64,000 bases of DNA from Daedaleopsis sinensis (Eukaryota > Basidiomycota > Agaricomycetes > Polyporales > Polyporaceae): NCBI GenBank assembly GCA_033807695.1, contig CM066300.1, positions 5,270,001-5,334,000 of the forward strand. Reading direction: 5' to 3'. The position numbers and the translations under genes were made by a program. This document shows positions 1-12,679 of this stretch, piece by piece. Each line of letters opens with the position of its first letter. The first letter of the stretch is position 1. The notes below the pieces were generated by a model. The model made no database searches. It was not told the origin of the DNA and saw only the letters and a list, made by a program, of their open reading frames with translations.

Positions 1-935
1 CTCTCAGCCCGGGTGAGTCTTTGCATTTCGCTGATCTTCCAGAATACTCAAATACTGAAAATGGACCGCAGTGGAGGTCTTATGGGTCGTCGTCGTGACC
101 TCGGGTCCTCCTGCCATGGGCCTCGGAATGCAAGACGCTGCGCCCGACGTCATGCGCCGCCCTCCACACAACGCTCGTCGTGGCGTACTGAGCCTCGGTC
201 CGTCCCTTCGCTCAAACTTCTTACCGGACACTAACTCTGCGTCTCTATCCTGACAGAGCTCCTTGTGGACATGGTCGCGTACGGTATCATCATCGGCGGC
301 ATCTCCCTCTCCTCCTTTGTGCTCGTCATCTGGGGCTTCGGCGGGGGCAACCTCGGCAGCGGGGGGTGCAACGACTCGCGGGAGGGGTGCGAGACCGTGT
401 TCCGTGCGCGCGCCACGTGCTTTGCGTCTGTGAGCTGGACGTGCTTGCTCCTCGCGTGGGAGATGGTCGACATGCGCCGCAGCATGTTCTGGATGCACCC
501 TCGGACGGAGATGCCGTACACGCAGTGGATGAAGGACCTGTGGATGAACCAGGTGTTATTCTGGGTGCGTCTCCTGCTCGTGTGTTCATCGGCTATGAGA
601 GCTTCCTTGCTGACCCTGCCGTGCGGGTGGTATAGTCTGTCGTGCTCGGTTTCGTCGCGACGTTCCCGATCGTGTATATCCCGGTCATAAACGACAGGGT
701 TTTCCTGCACGCGCCGATCAGCTGGGAGGTGAGTCGTCTAGATCTGACTGCGTTCACCTATGTCTTTCTGACGGTGCTTATATGCGATTCACCACAGTGG
801 GGCATCGTCTTCGTTGGCGCACTCGTATTCCTTGTCCTTGTTGAGATTTGGAAGTTCGCCAAGCGCATGTACTTCCGACACGAGAAGCGCGCTCACGCGG
901 CTGCGATCGCCGGGATCCCCGACTCAGAGGCGTAA
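1..935 (+). CDS. ENA-type Na+/K+ P-type ATPase, C-terminal part (5' end outside window)
   Basis: This is the last third of a cation-pumping P-type ATPase of the fungal ENA (exitus natru) type, which exports Na+ or K+ across the plasma membrane using ATP. Exons read as 1-12, 72-197, 257-564, 636-728 and 798-935; the joins give LSPVEVLWVVVVTSGPPAMG and RGVLSLELLVDM, both typical of the C-terminal transport domain of ENA pumps. Further hallmarks are the RARATCFASVSWTCLLLAWE helix, the NDRVFLHAPISWEWG loop and the final VEIWKFAKRMYFR segment. The phosphorylation and ATP-binding domains lie left of the window. Splice sites are canonical GT-AG, with a slightly unusual GTCCGT donor at 198. The frame is intact to the stop. 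Family assignment is firm; Na+ versus K+ preference cannot be read from this part. Confidence 0.88.
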
Positions 936-2299
936 ATCCTTGTTCACTCCGTTCAGCTAGCGCAAAGATGTGGTAAGTAATAATATTACGAGCGTGTGCC
1001 TCAGATGACTGCTCAAGATCGAGCACTTACGCATTTTTAGGAACGAGTGTGTGTGTTCGATTGTTTGCACGAATAAGTTGTGGCAGTGTATGTTACTCGT
1101 GTACGTCTTAGTATTTTGACTCCCCTTGATAGGCATTTGGTATTCTGTGTCAGGCCCGATTGGTTCAGGCTCAGAGACTATGGTATAGTTCAAGTGCCCG
1201 TTCAAGCAACCTGTGTTCACCATGTACATGATAGGCACAGCGGAGAATAGATAATGGAGATATCGGTCAGTACCATGAATATGTTCTTGTTGACCGTAAG
1301 GGCCTTTGAGTGACAGAAGGTGAGCATGTCCGGACTCCGAAGTATCTCAAGTGATCATGTGAGTGCCGAAACTGACTACGGAACGATCGGCAGACGTCTT
1401 GAGGGTACTTCTAAAAGTTCACTCTGTCAGCACCGCGGCTACAGTAACCACCAGTTGATACCACCACCTACCCCCCGAACCCTGAGACGAAACTACAGTA
1501 CCACTCCCAGATATCACGAAATTTAGGGTCGGCACTTTTGCTGCGATGAGCTCCGGTAGTCGTTGTACGCGCATGGTGGAAACAAACACGGAGGAAGTTG
1601 CAGCGAACGCCATCGAATGTGAACAATATCGGACCTTAAGGTGAGAACCGTTTGGACCGCAGATCAGCACGCGCAGCCAAGGCTGAAGTCATGCTCTGCA
1701 GGTTTCCGCGTGCCGGACTGCAACCCCAGGTACGGGTGCATTCATCTATCGAGGAAGCGCGGGGTCGGACCCGCTTTGAATGGGGTGCTACACAATGGTG
1801 GCGTTTTCGTGGGCTACGTACAGTGTTGCTGGTACCGAAAGCTGCTGCGTGCGTGCCGAGCTGCGCCGGTTGATCGTGGTCTGAGCGAAATAGAAGAAGA
1901 TTTGCGAACGCACGAGTAATGCCCGATTCATCCGTATGGTATGTGGCATTCAGGTAGAGAACACGATTCAGCATCGCAGGGACGCATGTGAGTCTGTCCA
2001 ACCGGTCTTGGAATAGGTTGTATGCGAGGTATCGAGTCGCAGTTGAAGACTGCCGAGGAATAGGCAACGCAGATCGAAGCGCAGACCATGGGATTCAGGG
2101 TTCAGCTACACGTGCATGCTGCGATTGCCTGGCGACTAACTCGATAGTTGGACCCACCGGCTGTGATACAGCGTGTAATTGAAGACGGTTCCTGCATTAT
2201 GAAGTAAAGCTCACTGTATATATACCCTCCAACATGTTCGCATAGAGGCAACCTCCTCTCGACATCATCGCACACCTGTCACTGTCAAATCATACGTCG
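936..2299. other. intergenic region, no gene recognised
   Basis: About 1.36 kb between the ATPase stop and the next gene. Short open frames exist on both strands (for example 1641-1919 plus and 1636-2067 minus), but none shows a recognisable domain or a convincing splice structure. The right end holds a TATA-like run. Confidence 0.5.
2217..2224 (+). promoter_or_regulatory. TATA-like element upstream of the DUF6535 gene
   Basis: TATATATA lies about 80 bp upstream of the candidate start codon at 2300 in otherwise mixed-composition DNA, a plausible core promoter position. Inferred from position and sequence only. Confidence 0.4.
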
Positions 2300-3836
2300 A
2301 TGCCAACGCGCTCTCTACCGTTCCCGATCCGGAGCCGGACTTTACCACTGATTGTCGTGAAATCGGTGAATATTACCCGCTGTGATACCTCCTCTTCTCT
2401 CTGACATCCATCCGCACATGTAGGACATCGAGAAAGCCGTGTCGGCAGGAACCGTTCTGAAACGAAAGCCCGCCGAGCCTATCGATTGCGAACACGGGGA
2501 AGGGGAATATCACCAGCACGAGACATATAACGCATGGTACAAGTGCGCCGAGCTCCTGAGCAAGAGAGATGTTGAGAACGTCAAGGCCTGGACAGACGAG
2601 GTCGACAGCCTGCTGACTTTCGTAAGTCCGCAACGTCTGCTGGCCACTATCATCTGACTGACCTGGTATTAGTCCGGACTGCTCCTGACGGTAGTCACCC
2701 TGTTCATCGGCATCGCTACACCTTCCTTGCAACCGAACACTCAGGCAGTCATGGCAGCCGCAATGGTCACGATCTCCCAGCAGCTGCAGAACAGCACCAT
2801 CCCCGGCACCGCCGTGTCCGCCTTCGTCCCGGAGCCGTTCGCGAGCGACATCGTCGACCTTGTTACGACCTCACTCCTCTCCACCAGCCTCCTCGTCAGC
2901 CTCGTCGCGTCTGGCATGGGCCTTTGGGTGAAGGAATGGCTACGCGAGTACTCGCTCGACCTCCCCTACCGCGCACGCGAACTCGTGCATGTGCGCGAGT
3001 ACCGACACTATGGCCTTGCACACTGGAAGATGCGGCACGTCGTCGCGTCGGTCTCGATCATGCTCATGCTCGCGGTGACTCTCTTCGGTATCGGGATCAC
3101 GATGATGACCTGGAAGGTGAACGTCGCCCTGTGCTGGGTGATGACCGCGTCACTGGTCATTTGGACGGCGCTCGTGTGGTCGACGGGGGTGATCCCAACG
3201 TTCTCGACGCATTGCCCGTTCAAGTCCCCGTTCGCGAGGATGGTGTACCGGTTGCACCATCTCCGGATCTTCGAGCACACGGACAAAGGTTGGAAGTGGA
3301 GGCAGTTTGAGTCGATCGTGGACAGGGAGAGACGGAGGGCGCACGAACAAAGCACGCACCTGGAGCTTCAGGCGCTCAGATACGTCAACGACGAGCACTG
3401 GGGGAACGAGAAGCTGCTGAAGATTAACAAGTGCTTCAAGGACGTAAAGGACACCAAAAAGGCGCGCAAGTGCATCGAGGAAATCGTCACAGAGCGAGTG
3501 TGGGGAACGACTGACCTCCGGAAGCTGAAGACAGAGAAGGGTGGGCAGAAGGACCGTGACGGAGACGGCAGGCCGATGAACGCGCTCCCAACGGATGACG
3601 GTGTTTTGCATCTGTTAGAGATTTGGGAGACAATTAAGAGGGATGAGGGAGGACTCACCGAAAGGCCGACACAGGACGTTACCCGGGAGGGCCGCGAGCA
3701 GAAGCGATGGGAGGACTTTTTAGCGGTGGTCGGGGTCGATGCGCGGAGTCGCGCAAGTTCGGAAAACAAGACCTCGTTTGGGTCATCTAGCGACTTGAGG
3801 GATCGTATTCCGGAGCTCACAAAGTCCCAGACCTGA
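2300..3836 (+). CDS. DUF6535-type multi-pass membrane protein
   Basis: A member of the large basidiomycete DUF6535 family of unknown function. The conserved core is visible: AWYKCAELLSKRDVENVKAW, then DEVDSLLTF joined across an intron (2622-2672) to SGLLLTVVTLFIGI, followed by PSLQPNTQAV. Four hydrophobic segments fit membrane spans: SGLLLTVVTLFIGIATP, LLSTSLLVSLVASGMGLWV, VVASVSIMLMLAVTLFGIGI and VALCWVMTASLVIWTALVW. The soluble C-terminal 150 residues are charged and look partly helical. The start is uncertain: the frame upstream of the core is closed by a stop near 2421, so a short first exon is needed. ATG 2300, spliced from about 2356 to an acceptor at about 2423, keeps frame and is used here. 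The body of the gene is secure; the first 20 residues are not. Confidence 0.75.
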
Positions 3837-4104
3837 ATGCATTCGGGATATATATATGTGCTACTACCAGTACCAGGCGACGGGATCGCTGAGCATTGGG
3901 TCGAATATTTAGGAGTCCGTACCTTCCAATGTGTATCAAAGCGAGTCAAGAATTCCTGGTCAAATAATAATTTTGTATGGCACTCACCAGACGTTGGTTT
4001 ACGATGTTTTCCGCTGTGTAGAACTGACTCGGAGGGTCAAAGCAGAGAATTGAAAAATCGCCACAGCCAATAGAGGCAATGATGACGCCGGCACGTCACG
4101 TGCC
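3837..4104. other. short intergenic region
   Basis: About 270 bp between two genes on the same strand. It contains a TATA-like TATATATATG just after the DUF6535 stop. No gene is seen. Confidence 0.4.
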
Positions 4105-7100
4105 ATGAGCGACGCGAGACGCGACATCGACAAGTCCGCAGGCCGCAGCTTCAAGCTTGTCCTCTTACCATCGGCCCCTCCTTCCTCTTCCTCTTCTTTT
4201 TCATCATCATCACCGGAAGATATGACCCAAGACTCTCCCGAGGGCCTTAGAAGGCGAACGGCCAATGCTGAGAACAATCCCCACACGCCACCCCAACCGA
4301 AGACAATCGACCCCGCTTCATTCTACGGCACAAAGCCTCCGGGCTCGGCCCACACGGCCTATATCCCTCCAGAAACATTTAGACAGCCAGAGCTTGTAGC
4401 AGAGGAGGAGCCCATCCCGACTGAGGCCATTTCTGAGGCCATTTCTGCTTGGAATCCGAAGCCATGGCCAGAGACCACCAACGATGGCTGGGGCGACCCC
4501 CCGGACCCCTGGGGCGCTCCATCCGCCTCTCTCAAGCTTCCAATCGACGGCAGGGATGACTTTGAGGAGCTTCGCTGGTGGGATCCCGCTGTGCATGCCA
4601 ACCGTCCTGGCCCGGGCGTACTCCCACCTCTCCTTGCAGACATGCTCCACGACCCAGACCATGCGCTCTATTCTGTGAGTACACAACCCCATCCTCCCTC
4701 TGCCTCCCCGACTCCCTTCACTCCTACCCCGGACGAGGTTCGCACCGCTATCCCCCACCCGAACGTCTATTTCTGCCGCGAACACAACGGCTGGGTATTC
4801 CTCCTCTGGCGCTCGTCCAGCGTCCTCCCTGCACTCGTCAAGGAACCCGAGAGACCCCTTCCCGATCAAGCTCGAAGAAAACTCACCGGCTCGTGTGTTG
4901 GCGACGGCGAGCAGCCTTTCGGTCTGGTCAACGTCACCCACCATTGGCATCCGTACGAGAAAGCGGTGGACGCGTCTCAGCTGAACCCGCCCTACACTCA
5001 CGGCGAACTGCTCCTTGACCTCTATGTCTGCTGTCAGTGCTCTGTCTACTGCCTCGTGTCCGACATTATACCTGGCGTCATCCCACGCTCTCTTGTGGAC
5101 GAGTTCACCACGGACAAGCAGGCGAATCCCGTCCCAGACAAGTCTCCTCGAGCGACAGCCGTCTCTGCTTGGGAGACCGTTCTGACGTAAGTCACGAGAC
5201 CACTTGTTTAGCATATCACCTAAATGGTAGGCAGCATTATCGACAATCGCCTCTGGAAGGACGAGAAGCGTTCGTTGCCCATCGGCCGACCCAAGTTCAG
5301 GGCGAAGGTCGGATGGAATGACATAGTGTGAGTCCACTTCTCAGCAGACTAGTGTCCCAACGCCGTACATCGTGGGAGCACGCGGTTGAAACCGTCATGA
5401 GCACACTTCTGGGCAAGAATTGTTCGTACTGTGGTCTACCAAGAGCACATCGTGAAGTTTGACGGGGCTCGCTGATCGAGGTGGTCACGAGTCACATCTC
5501 GCGGTGTGTTATTGGTGGGTTTAACCACATTGTTGGACTTGCGGCGCGTCTCTGGATCTGTCCAAATCAGGCAGATGACCAAAACGAGGCAAATATGTGC
5601 GTCGCGACACTGCTCTTGAGGCATCACATGTAAACGCATCGTATCATCCCGACATTAGAGGAAGGCACGGGTCCATGTTGTTCATTGACTTCCGCTGGTA
5701 AAGTAGCCTTTGGCCGATTCTCTCCTTGGTGACCGTTCTGCGGTAGATGATAGTCGACATCCGTCTGTCGAGCACTTACTAACAAACCGGCTGTCATTTG
5801 TGACCTTCGCCACGCGTCAAACCCGCTCTGCCGTAGTGTCGCTCACGGCAACTAAATTCTCGTGTCACGACGTGAACAAGATCGCTGATGCACCACAGCC
5901 AACGTGTTTTCACAGAACTCGGTTTTACCCTTGACGACAAGCTACAGACACCAGCTGGTTCTCCAGAGTACGCGCTCCAGCCACCTCCGATCGATCCTGG
6001 TACTTCAGAGGGAGAGGCCTCGCGAAAGAAGCTGCTCCGTACCTGGGTCGAGCTCAGCGCGTGGCTCGCTATTTACCAGAAAAACAGTGGGTGCGTTATC
6101 TGTGGAGCTCGTTCTAGCTAACGCGTGAGCAGGAGAGCCGTTGAAGAACTACAATCCGATGGTGTTGCATGTCAAAACAGACAGTGTCCGTGACATGTAC
6201 CAGACAGGAATTGGCGCACATGTTTCGCAATGTAAGTCGATCGCTTCGCACCGTGGACGATTGGCTAAGTAGCCTTCAGTGTCTCGCGACCCTCCTGAAC
6301 AACTTATTGGATACGCCCCGCTCCAGCCTTCGTGGAGAATCCTGGGTATGACGCCGAGCTCGTATACGTGGGGTACGTTTTATCCATCACCACGCTGGCC
6401 CCTGCTCATGTCACCCAGACCGACTCGCGTTCGCGTACCTCGCGCAATGTCGCTGCGATCCGCAAAATACGATGGTGTACTTTTCGCATCTGAACACGAT
6501 CGTCAACAGCATGCTCACTCTGCACGTGAACATCCCCGACGAGCTGCAACGGCTGGTGATAGAGGAACGCGAACGGTGTCGATTCACACCGGAGGACTAT
6601 GCGAACGCGGCGCACACGCTTGGGTTCGGCCGCAACGGCGATCTCAGAGTCGAGCTCGACAGCGACGTGGACGACGAGTTCCTTGCGCAGGCGTGGCGGA
6701 GTGCGAGGCAGCGCGCGTGGCAGAGTCCGGACGCATCGACGAAGAGGGCGGAGCTGAACGACGCGCTGAAGATCATCGCGGAGCAGCGCGCGAGCGAGAT
6801 GCTGCTGAAGGTGTGGGCGGACGAGAAGGGCACGGGGATGTCGCCCGACACGGCCTATGCGACGCTCGATGTCCCGAGAGAGGTCGACGAGTCGATGTTG
6901 CTCACCGTGTACTCTATGCGGGTGCGTGACATGTCTTGGCCCTCGGCGGGTCGCTGAACTGGGCGTAGGTCGAGGACTCTCCGAGCCAGGCGGAGCGGAT
7001 GCGTGAAGCTCTGAGCGTCATCGCCGACGTGACGAACAGCGAGCGACTCCGTCAGTTCCTCGCTACCGGAAGTGATCGTGAGTGTATACTTCTACGCTCG

Positions 7101-9403
7101 TTGGCTTTTTCTGACACTCGAGTAGCTGGTGATGGCACGGTGACGAACACAAGCCCGGAAATGCCGAGGGGGCTGAACCAGCTCGGGAACACCTGCTACC
7201 TCAACTCGCTGCTGCAGGTGGGCTGAGCGTGATTTACCGTGTCCGGCCTAAGGCTGACAACAAGAGTAGTATTTCTACACGATCAAGGATCTGCGCGATG
7301 CGATCGCGTCCCTGACGCAGCAGGCGGACGCAAAATCCCTCGACGACAGCAAGTTCACCGATGACGACCTCAAGCGGCACCGTGTGGGCGGGCGTCTGGT
7401 GACGCGGCGCGAGATCTCAAGATCGAAGAAATGTACGTTCTCTGCCCTCTCTTCTGCAGCGATCACTCACTCACTCTCCCCAGTCGTGTCGCTCCTCGCC
7501 GATCTGTTCTGGAACATGGAGTATTGCGATACCGCGGCGGTGACGCCCGCGATCGAACTGGCGAAGCTCGCGCTAATCACGTCCCAGGACGAAGAGGAGG
7601 ACGAGACGGACAAGGCACGCACCGACAGTTCAAATGACACTGACGCGACGCTTGTTGACGACCTTGCCCCGCGGTCTGCCTTCGACCGGTCGCCCTCCCC
7701 GCCTGTGCAGCTCCAGACCCCGAAGAGTCCATCGGGGAGTGTGCTGGGCAAGCGCGCGCGAGACATGGACGCGGACAGCGCGATGGAGGTAGACACACCC
7801 GCACATACGCCTCCACATCCTGGCACCAGCGTGGGCAGCCCGATGGCTGAGGAGACGGCCGAGTTCATGCAGGCGGAGGCGTCGTCGTCGAGGAACATCG
7901 CGTCGGGGTCGGGGCTAGATGCCGATGTGGAGATGCGGGAAGCGTCTCAGGTGGGGGAGAAGGTTCCTCCGCCGCTTCCCCCGAGGAAGGCGCGGCAGAC
8001 GGACGACTCGGTGATGATGTTTGGTGCGTGTGCGATTGGAATCGTATGACTTCAACAGGCTAACTTGGGAGACAGGGCGCCAACATGACGTGTCGGAGTG
8101 CATGGACAACTGCATGTTCCAGATCGAGACCGCGTTGTTGGACTTCCACGGGATCGCTACCTCCGATGATGACAAGACAAGTCCGGTCAAGAGGTGAGGG
8201 TGTGACGTATTGTGCGCAACGGTGTGCTGACACAGGGCTTTGCGTGTAGGTTATTCTTTGGGAAGAAGCGACAGCGACTCATCGCGATCTCCGCCGATGA
8301 CGATGCGCGACACCAGTCGTCAATCCACGAGAAGGAGGACTTGTTCTCTCACCTACATGTCAATGTCGCCGACGAAGGGTTCGATCTCTACGACGGCCTC
8401 GCGCGATACTTTGATGACACTGTCGAGATCGAGGGTGCGAAGAAGCGCATGGAAGTCTCCCTAGTTGATCTGCCCCCGCTTCTCCAGATCCAGCTCCAAG
8501 TACGTGTCCTACTCGCATACACTTCTAAAGGGGTAGAAGCAGACATTGCTGACTTGCATATAGAGAGTACAGTTCAACCGCGAGACACAGCAGGCGTACA
8601 AATCGCAGGCGTACGTCAAGTTCGGCGAGACAATCTATATGGACCGCTTCCTAGACAGCGCAGACCCGGAGAAGAAGGCACGCTCGAAAGTGCTCCAGAC
8701 GGAGCTCACCACTGCACGCGAGCGCATCCAGCGACTGACTAGTGGCAAGGTCGGTCTATCCCACCCGTCTTCAACTCCGCCACTCATTACTGACGTCTGT
8801 GTCTCTGTCCTGCCCGCATTCACCTTCCCTCCGCAGCATGCACCGTTCTCGCCCGCCTTCACCAACGCCGCCGCCTTCCTCGAGAGCCAGACCCTGCTCG
8901 ACCTGGACCCTGACGAGCCGCTCGTATCCTCGCTCCGCGGCGAGGCGGCAGCGATCGACGAGCAGCTGCAGCACGAGCGCGCGGCGGCCACGCGGCTCAA
9001 GGAGGAGCTCGAGCACACGTGGGCGGACGCGTGCGGCGCGGCGTACGAGCTCACGTCCGTGTTCGTCCACCGCGGCTCGTCGCCGTCGTGGGGCCACTAC
9101 TTTTTCTACTCGCGCAACCTGCCCGCAAAGCCCGAGGAGTGGTTCAAGTACAACGACTCGGACGTGTGTGCGGTCGGCCGCGACGAGGTCCTCGCGGACA
9201 CGACCGGGTCGACCGCAAACCCGTACATGGTGCGTCTCCTCTCGTCCCATCTCATTCTCGGTTGTGGCTGCCGCTGCTTTCTGTTGTGCACTGGAGCTGA
9301 CTGTCGTCCGTTCGTCCAGCTGGTCTTTGTACGGAAGGGGTGCGATGCGATCGACACTGTGCACAGGTTCAATCCGGAGCTCTGCCAGGATGCGGACGCG
9401 TGA
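4105..9403 (+). CDS. Ubp2/USP25-28-like ubiquitin carboxyl-terminal hydrolase
   Basis: A large multi-exon cysteine deubiquitinase, which removes ubiquitin from proteins. The N-terminal part is proline- and serine-rich, followed by a conserved fungal region (VYFCREHNGWVFLLWRSSS, then LLRTWVELSAWLA, LGMTPSSYTW and DVPREVDESML). The USP catalytic domain starts at PRGLNQLGNTCYLNSLLQ, with the catalytic Cys near 7194. It continues with YFYTIKDLR, the RQHDVSECMDNCMFQIE box near 8080, and the His box WGHYFFYSRN near 9095 followed by YNDSDV. A long acidic Ser/Asp-rich insert (about 7570-8000) separates the two halves of the catalytic domain, as is common in this subfamily. At least a dozen introns are short; one (5328-5898) is 571 bp. 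All catalytic elements are present, so an active enzyme is expected. Homology to yeast Ubp2 is inferred from domain layout, so no symbol is given. Confidence 0.85.
5328..5898 (+). other. oversized 571-bp intron in the deubiquitinase gene
   Basis: Exon ends GWNDIV and QRVFTELGF join in frame across donor GTGAGT (5328) and acceptor ACCACAG (ending 5898), restoring a continuous conserved region. The intron is about ten times longer than the others in this gene. It carries no long open frame and no obvious terminal repeat to the eye. It may hold an old insertion. Confidence 0.7.
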
Positions 9404-9861
9404 ACGGATGCGTCTATGCAAGAGCCAACGCCAGGAGCAAAGGAGGCGGCAGGGGACGCGACGAGAACCGGAGCCAAGGACGCACGCAGGATATCACGAA
9501 TTTGTATCGAATGTAGCCGCAAGTACACACCTCAACTTATGTATCTCTTCTGACAAGTCGCAAACAACGTATGTGATGTGTCGCCAACACCATCACGGTG
9601 TGTACCCAGTGTGTACCTATCATTGTACACCCATCTCGTTCCATCTGAATACAAGTAGTGCATTTGCGTATAGCAGGATCTGTTCCTGTCTATAGTGTGT
9701 CGTGTCGGTCGCACCATTTGTGCCCATGCTACATCATATGAGATCTAATGGTCGTGTGTTAATCAAAAGCGAAGTAGTAGTACAAGAGATTACGTCGATA
9801 TCCGACGGTGGGTTTAGACGATACATGCCGGCAAAGCCAAATTAAATGCACGCCGTGCCGC
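9404..9861. other. convergent intergenic region
   Basis: About 460 bp between two genes whose 3' ends face each other. It should hold both terminators and 3' UTRs. No gene or clear repeat is seen. Confidence 0.4.
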
Positions 9862-12679
9862 TCACAAGCACTCCCAGCTCTGCGTGCCCAGCGAGACGAG
9901 CCGGTTGAAGAGCTCGTCCCGCCCCCTGATCGCGGTGACGACCCGCCGCGTCCCGAACTTGTCGACGACCTCGAGCCCGTCCACGACGTCCCGCCCGGTC
10001 GCCCAGCCGACGAGCAGCCGGCCCTTCCACCCGAACCCGCCCATCTTGCGCAGGGAGACGACGTCCGAGAGCCCGACGGTAAAGTCCGCGTCGATGCCGT
10101 CCGCGTCCGCGCCGCCGACCCCGGGGATCTTGGACGGGGCCGCGAGCGCCGCGCGCAGAGGCTTCTCGGGGACGAACGCGAGGCACGGCGAGGCTGCGCT
10201 CGTGACGAGCAGCAGCCGGCCCTTCTTCCCGTGCACGCGCGCGGAGAAGGACGTCGGGCCCTCGCGTGCGAGCGCGTCCGTCGCGCGCTCGTCCGCGAGC
10301 TCCTTCGCGTCGACGCGCTCGTGCGCGAGCGCACGCTCCGCTGCGGACTTGCCGTCGAGGGGCCCGGAGCCCGCGCCCCCGGTCGATGGGGGCGGGGCGA
10401 CGGCGCCGAGGCGGCGCTTCGAGCGCTCGCTGCCGATCTTCGCCTTGAGGTGGTCGACGCCGAGGATGCCGCTCACGCCCGTGTGCGTCGTCTTGCGGAT
10501 GAAGGAGACGAGCTTGTGGCCGCGCTTCTTCTTCTTCTTGGGCTGGTCGCCCGCCGCGCCTTCCTCAGAGTCGGTGTGGACGCTTTCGTTATCGGTCCCT
10601 TCCCCGTCGACGTATGTGCCTTCCTCCGAGCCCTCTCCGTCCGTGTAGACGCTTGGGTGATCCTCGTCGAGGCCGTCGACCTCGTAGTTCGCGGTGTCGA
10701 AGGCGAAGTCGTGCTGCTTCAGGTTTTCTGCTGCGTGCGGGGGGTGCTCTGCGGCCGGGTGAGAGGCGTCTACCGCTGCAGCCGTTTCATGTGGGCGGGC
10801 GATAGGAGGAGGCGGGAGCGGGGCGTTCGCGAGCTCGGCGACGCGTAGGAGGGTGATAGTGAGTTGAGCGTTGGTTGGAACGCCTTTGAAGATTGACCTA
10901 GAGAAGCACCTTCATAAGTGGGATAAGCAGCAGGCAGATTGGCATACGCACCGCCTGAGTTCGAGGTACTTCTGCCAATGAGGGAAGCGGTGCGCGAGCT
11001 TGTGCGTGAGTCTCGAGAGGACCGGCTGCGAGAAGAACACCACGCCGAGAAGGAACATCGTGCCATCGATCAGCATCTTCGCGGAAACGATGAAGTTAGC
11101 CAAAAGGATAGGGACGAGTACGCCCGCTAGCCGAAGACGCGCTGTCCACTTTGGAAACGGTGCGACAGGGTTGAGCGCACTAGACAAAGATACATAAGTA
11201 AAGCTTCGCATAGTAGGGGGCAAACTACTCACTTCCCAAATCGCTCCCAAGTGTCTGCGATGTCCGCAAGTATCCTCATCACGGGCCGCGCCTTCTCCCA
11301 GATCGCGCCCTCGACACTCTTCTTCGCAACATGCGCTGCAGGGTCTTCCACGCCGTTTGAGTTCGCGGTGTCCTTTACGTTCTTCGCACGGAGCGCAAAT
11401 TCACTCGGGTCGGGCAGACCGCCCGCAATCGAGTCGTCACTGTTGGTCGGCGACTGGTCGATCTCAGTCTCCATCTCGCCGTCTGCGTCGTGCTTGACAT
11501 CGGCTCGCGCCTCGCCGTGCTTGCGCTTCGGAGCGCCGCCTTGGCCCATCACAGTACCAGCGCCAATAGCCGCGAACGAGGCGACGAATTGCGAGGCTTC
11601 GTGCTCGACGGCTTCGCCCTGGTGCGCTTCGGGAGCCCCGGTGAGCGAGTCTGCAGAGCCCAGGTTACCCGAGCGAGGGACTTGCATGTTGCCGGAAGAG
11701 GCGCTGATGGCAGCAAGAGGAGCCGGTGGGAAGAGGACAGCACGAGAGGGCGAGTGGAACATAAGAAGGAGTATGGTTGTGACAAAAACGGCAGGAAGGA
11801 AGTGGAGATACCACGCAACAAAGTAAACCTGAAGGGTGCGTTAGATTCAGCAAAGTGGCTATATGCACGTGTACATACCGCGCCAAATTTGGCGGTCCGT
11901 CGCGGCTCGTTCCAGGAGCGGAGGCGGGCCATATGCTTGCCAAAGGCAGCCATCCCGACGATCTAGTAGTATTTACATATCGTTACCGTGCGCACGTCGC
12001 AAGGATAAGGGTACATACCACTGTCATGTAGAGACGTTCGAAGTTGGCTCGCAATTTGTCGGGCGAAAACTCTTCATCTTCGGCGATTTCAAAATCGAGG
12101 AAACCGGGAGGGGGAGGAGTGGGAAGGGCGCGAACATGTTGTACTTGCTGCACCGACGTGAGTTCCACATCAGTCACGGCCATCTAAAGGACTGCTAACC
12201 TTGCTGAAGCGTCTGATCAGCATGAAGACCTCGTCATTGGACATGCCGCGAATCAGACATGGAGCGCGAATAGAGTCGTTCCTCCATCCAAGATCTGTGA
12301 CCCCTGGATCGTCGAGTGCGGACTCGACCTTGGTCGCCACGGGGGGAAGCGGTGAGCCTCCCGCTACGAGATTGGCAGCACCCTCGATGTCCGCTGTAGG
12401 CGCATCCGGGAGGGGCTTCATGAGCACCTCCGGCGGAGGCGGGGCTGGATTGGAGAGATCCGAGTTCTCTGGTGATACCTTGGAGTCGATAGACAAGTTG
12501 TCGGTGTATGCTGTAGTAGTGGGGGAGGGAAGAGACTGATCCGAGTGAGGTGGAGAGGCCGCGGTCGAGAGAGGTGCGGGAGGTTGCAGTCCCGCCGCAG
12601 AAGGTTGGTCGGGCTGGCCGTGGTGAGGGAAGTCGCGGGGAAGGCCGTCGAGAACGACGGCGTCGTCGGTGTCAGTCAT
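9862..12679 (-). CDS. DUF3292-type membrane protein
   Basis: A fungal membrane protein resembling the DUF3292 family, function unknown. Reading leftwards from ATG 12679: a disordered Pro/Ser-rich start (MTDTDDAVVLDGLPRDFPHH), then the conserved block GMSNDEVFMLIRRFNKQ spliced to VQHVRALPTPPPPGFLDFEI, then FSPDKLRANFERLYMTV. Hydrophobic segments follow: YFVAWYLHFLPAVFVTTILL and, after a linker, LRLAGVLVPILLANFIVSA plus MFLLGVVFFSQPVL, which fit a reticulon-like or hairpin membrane anchor. The C-terminal part (KKKRGHKLVSFIRKTTHTGV through KIPGVGGADADGID to SLGTQSWECL) looks like a folded, GRAM/PH-like domain. Longer starts upstream of 12679 are open but rich in Arg/Ser and less likely. Family assignment rests on the IRRF/ERLYMT blocks and the hydrophobic layout. 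Confidence 0.65.

Noticed and set aside
5343..5460. Exon-like segment with SWEHAVETVMSTLLG inside the large deubiquitinase intron
   Set aside because: Using it would need a 17-nt intron and it soon meets a stop; the direct 5327-5899 join restores the conserved region.
9808..10848. 346-codon plus-strand frame opposite the DUF3292 gene
   Set aside because: Antisense shadow of a GC-rich coding region; the minus-strand frame has the conserved blocks and splice sites.
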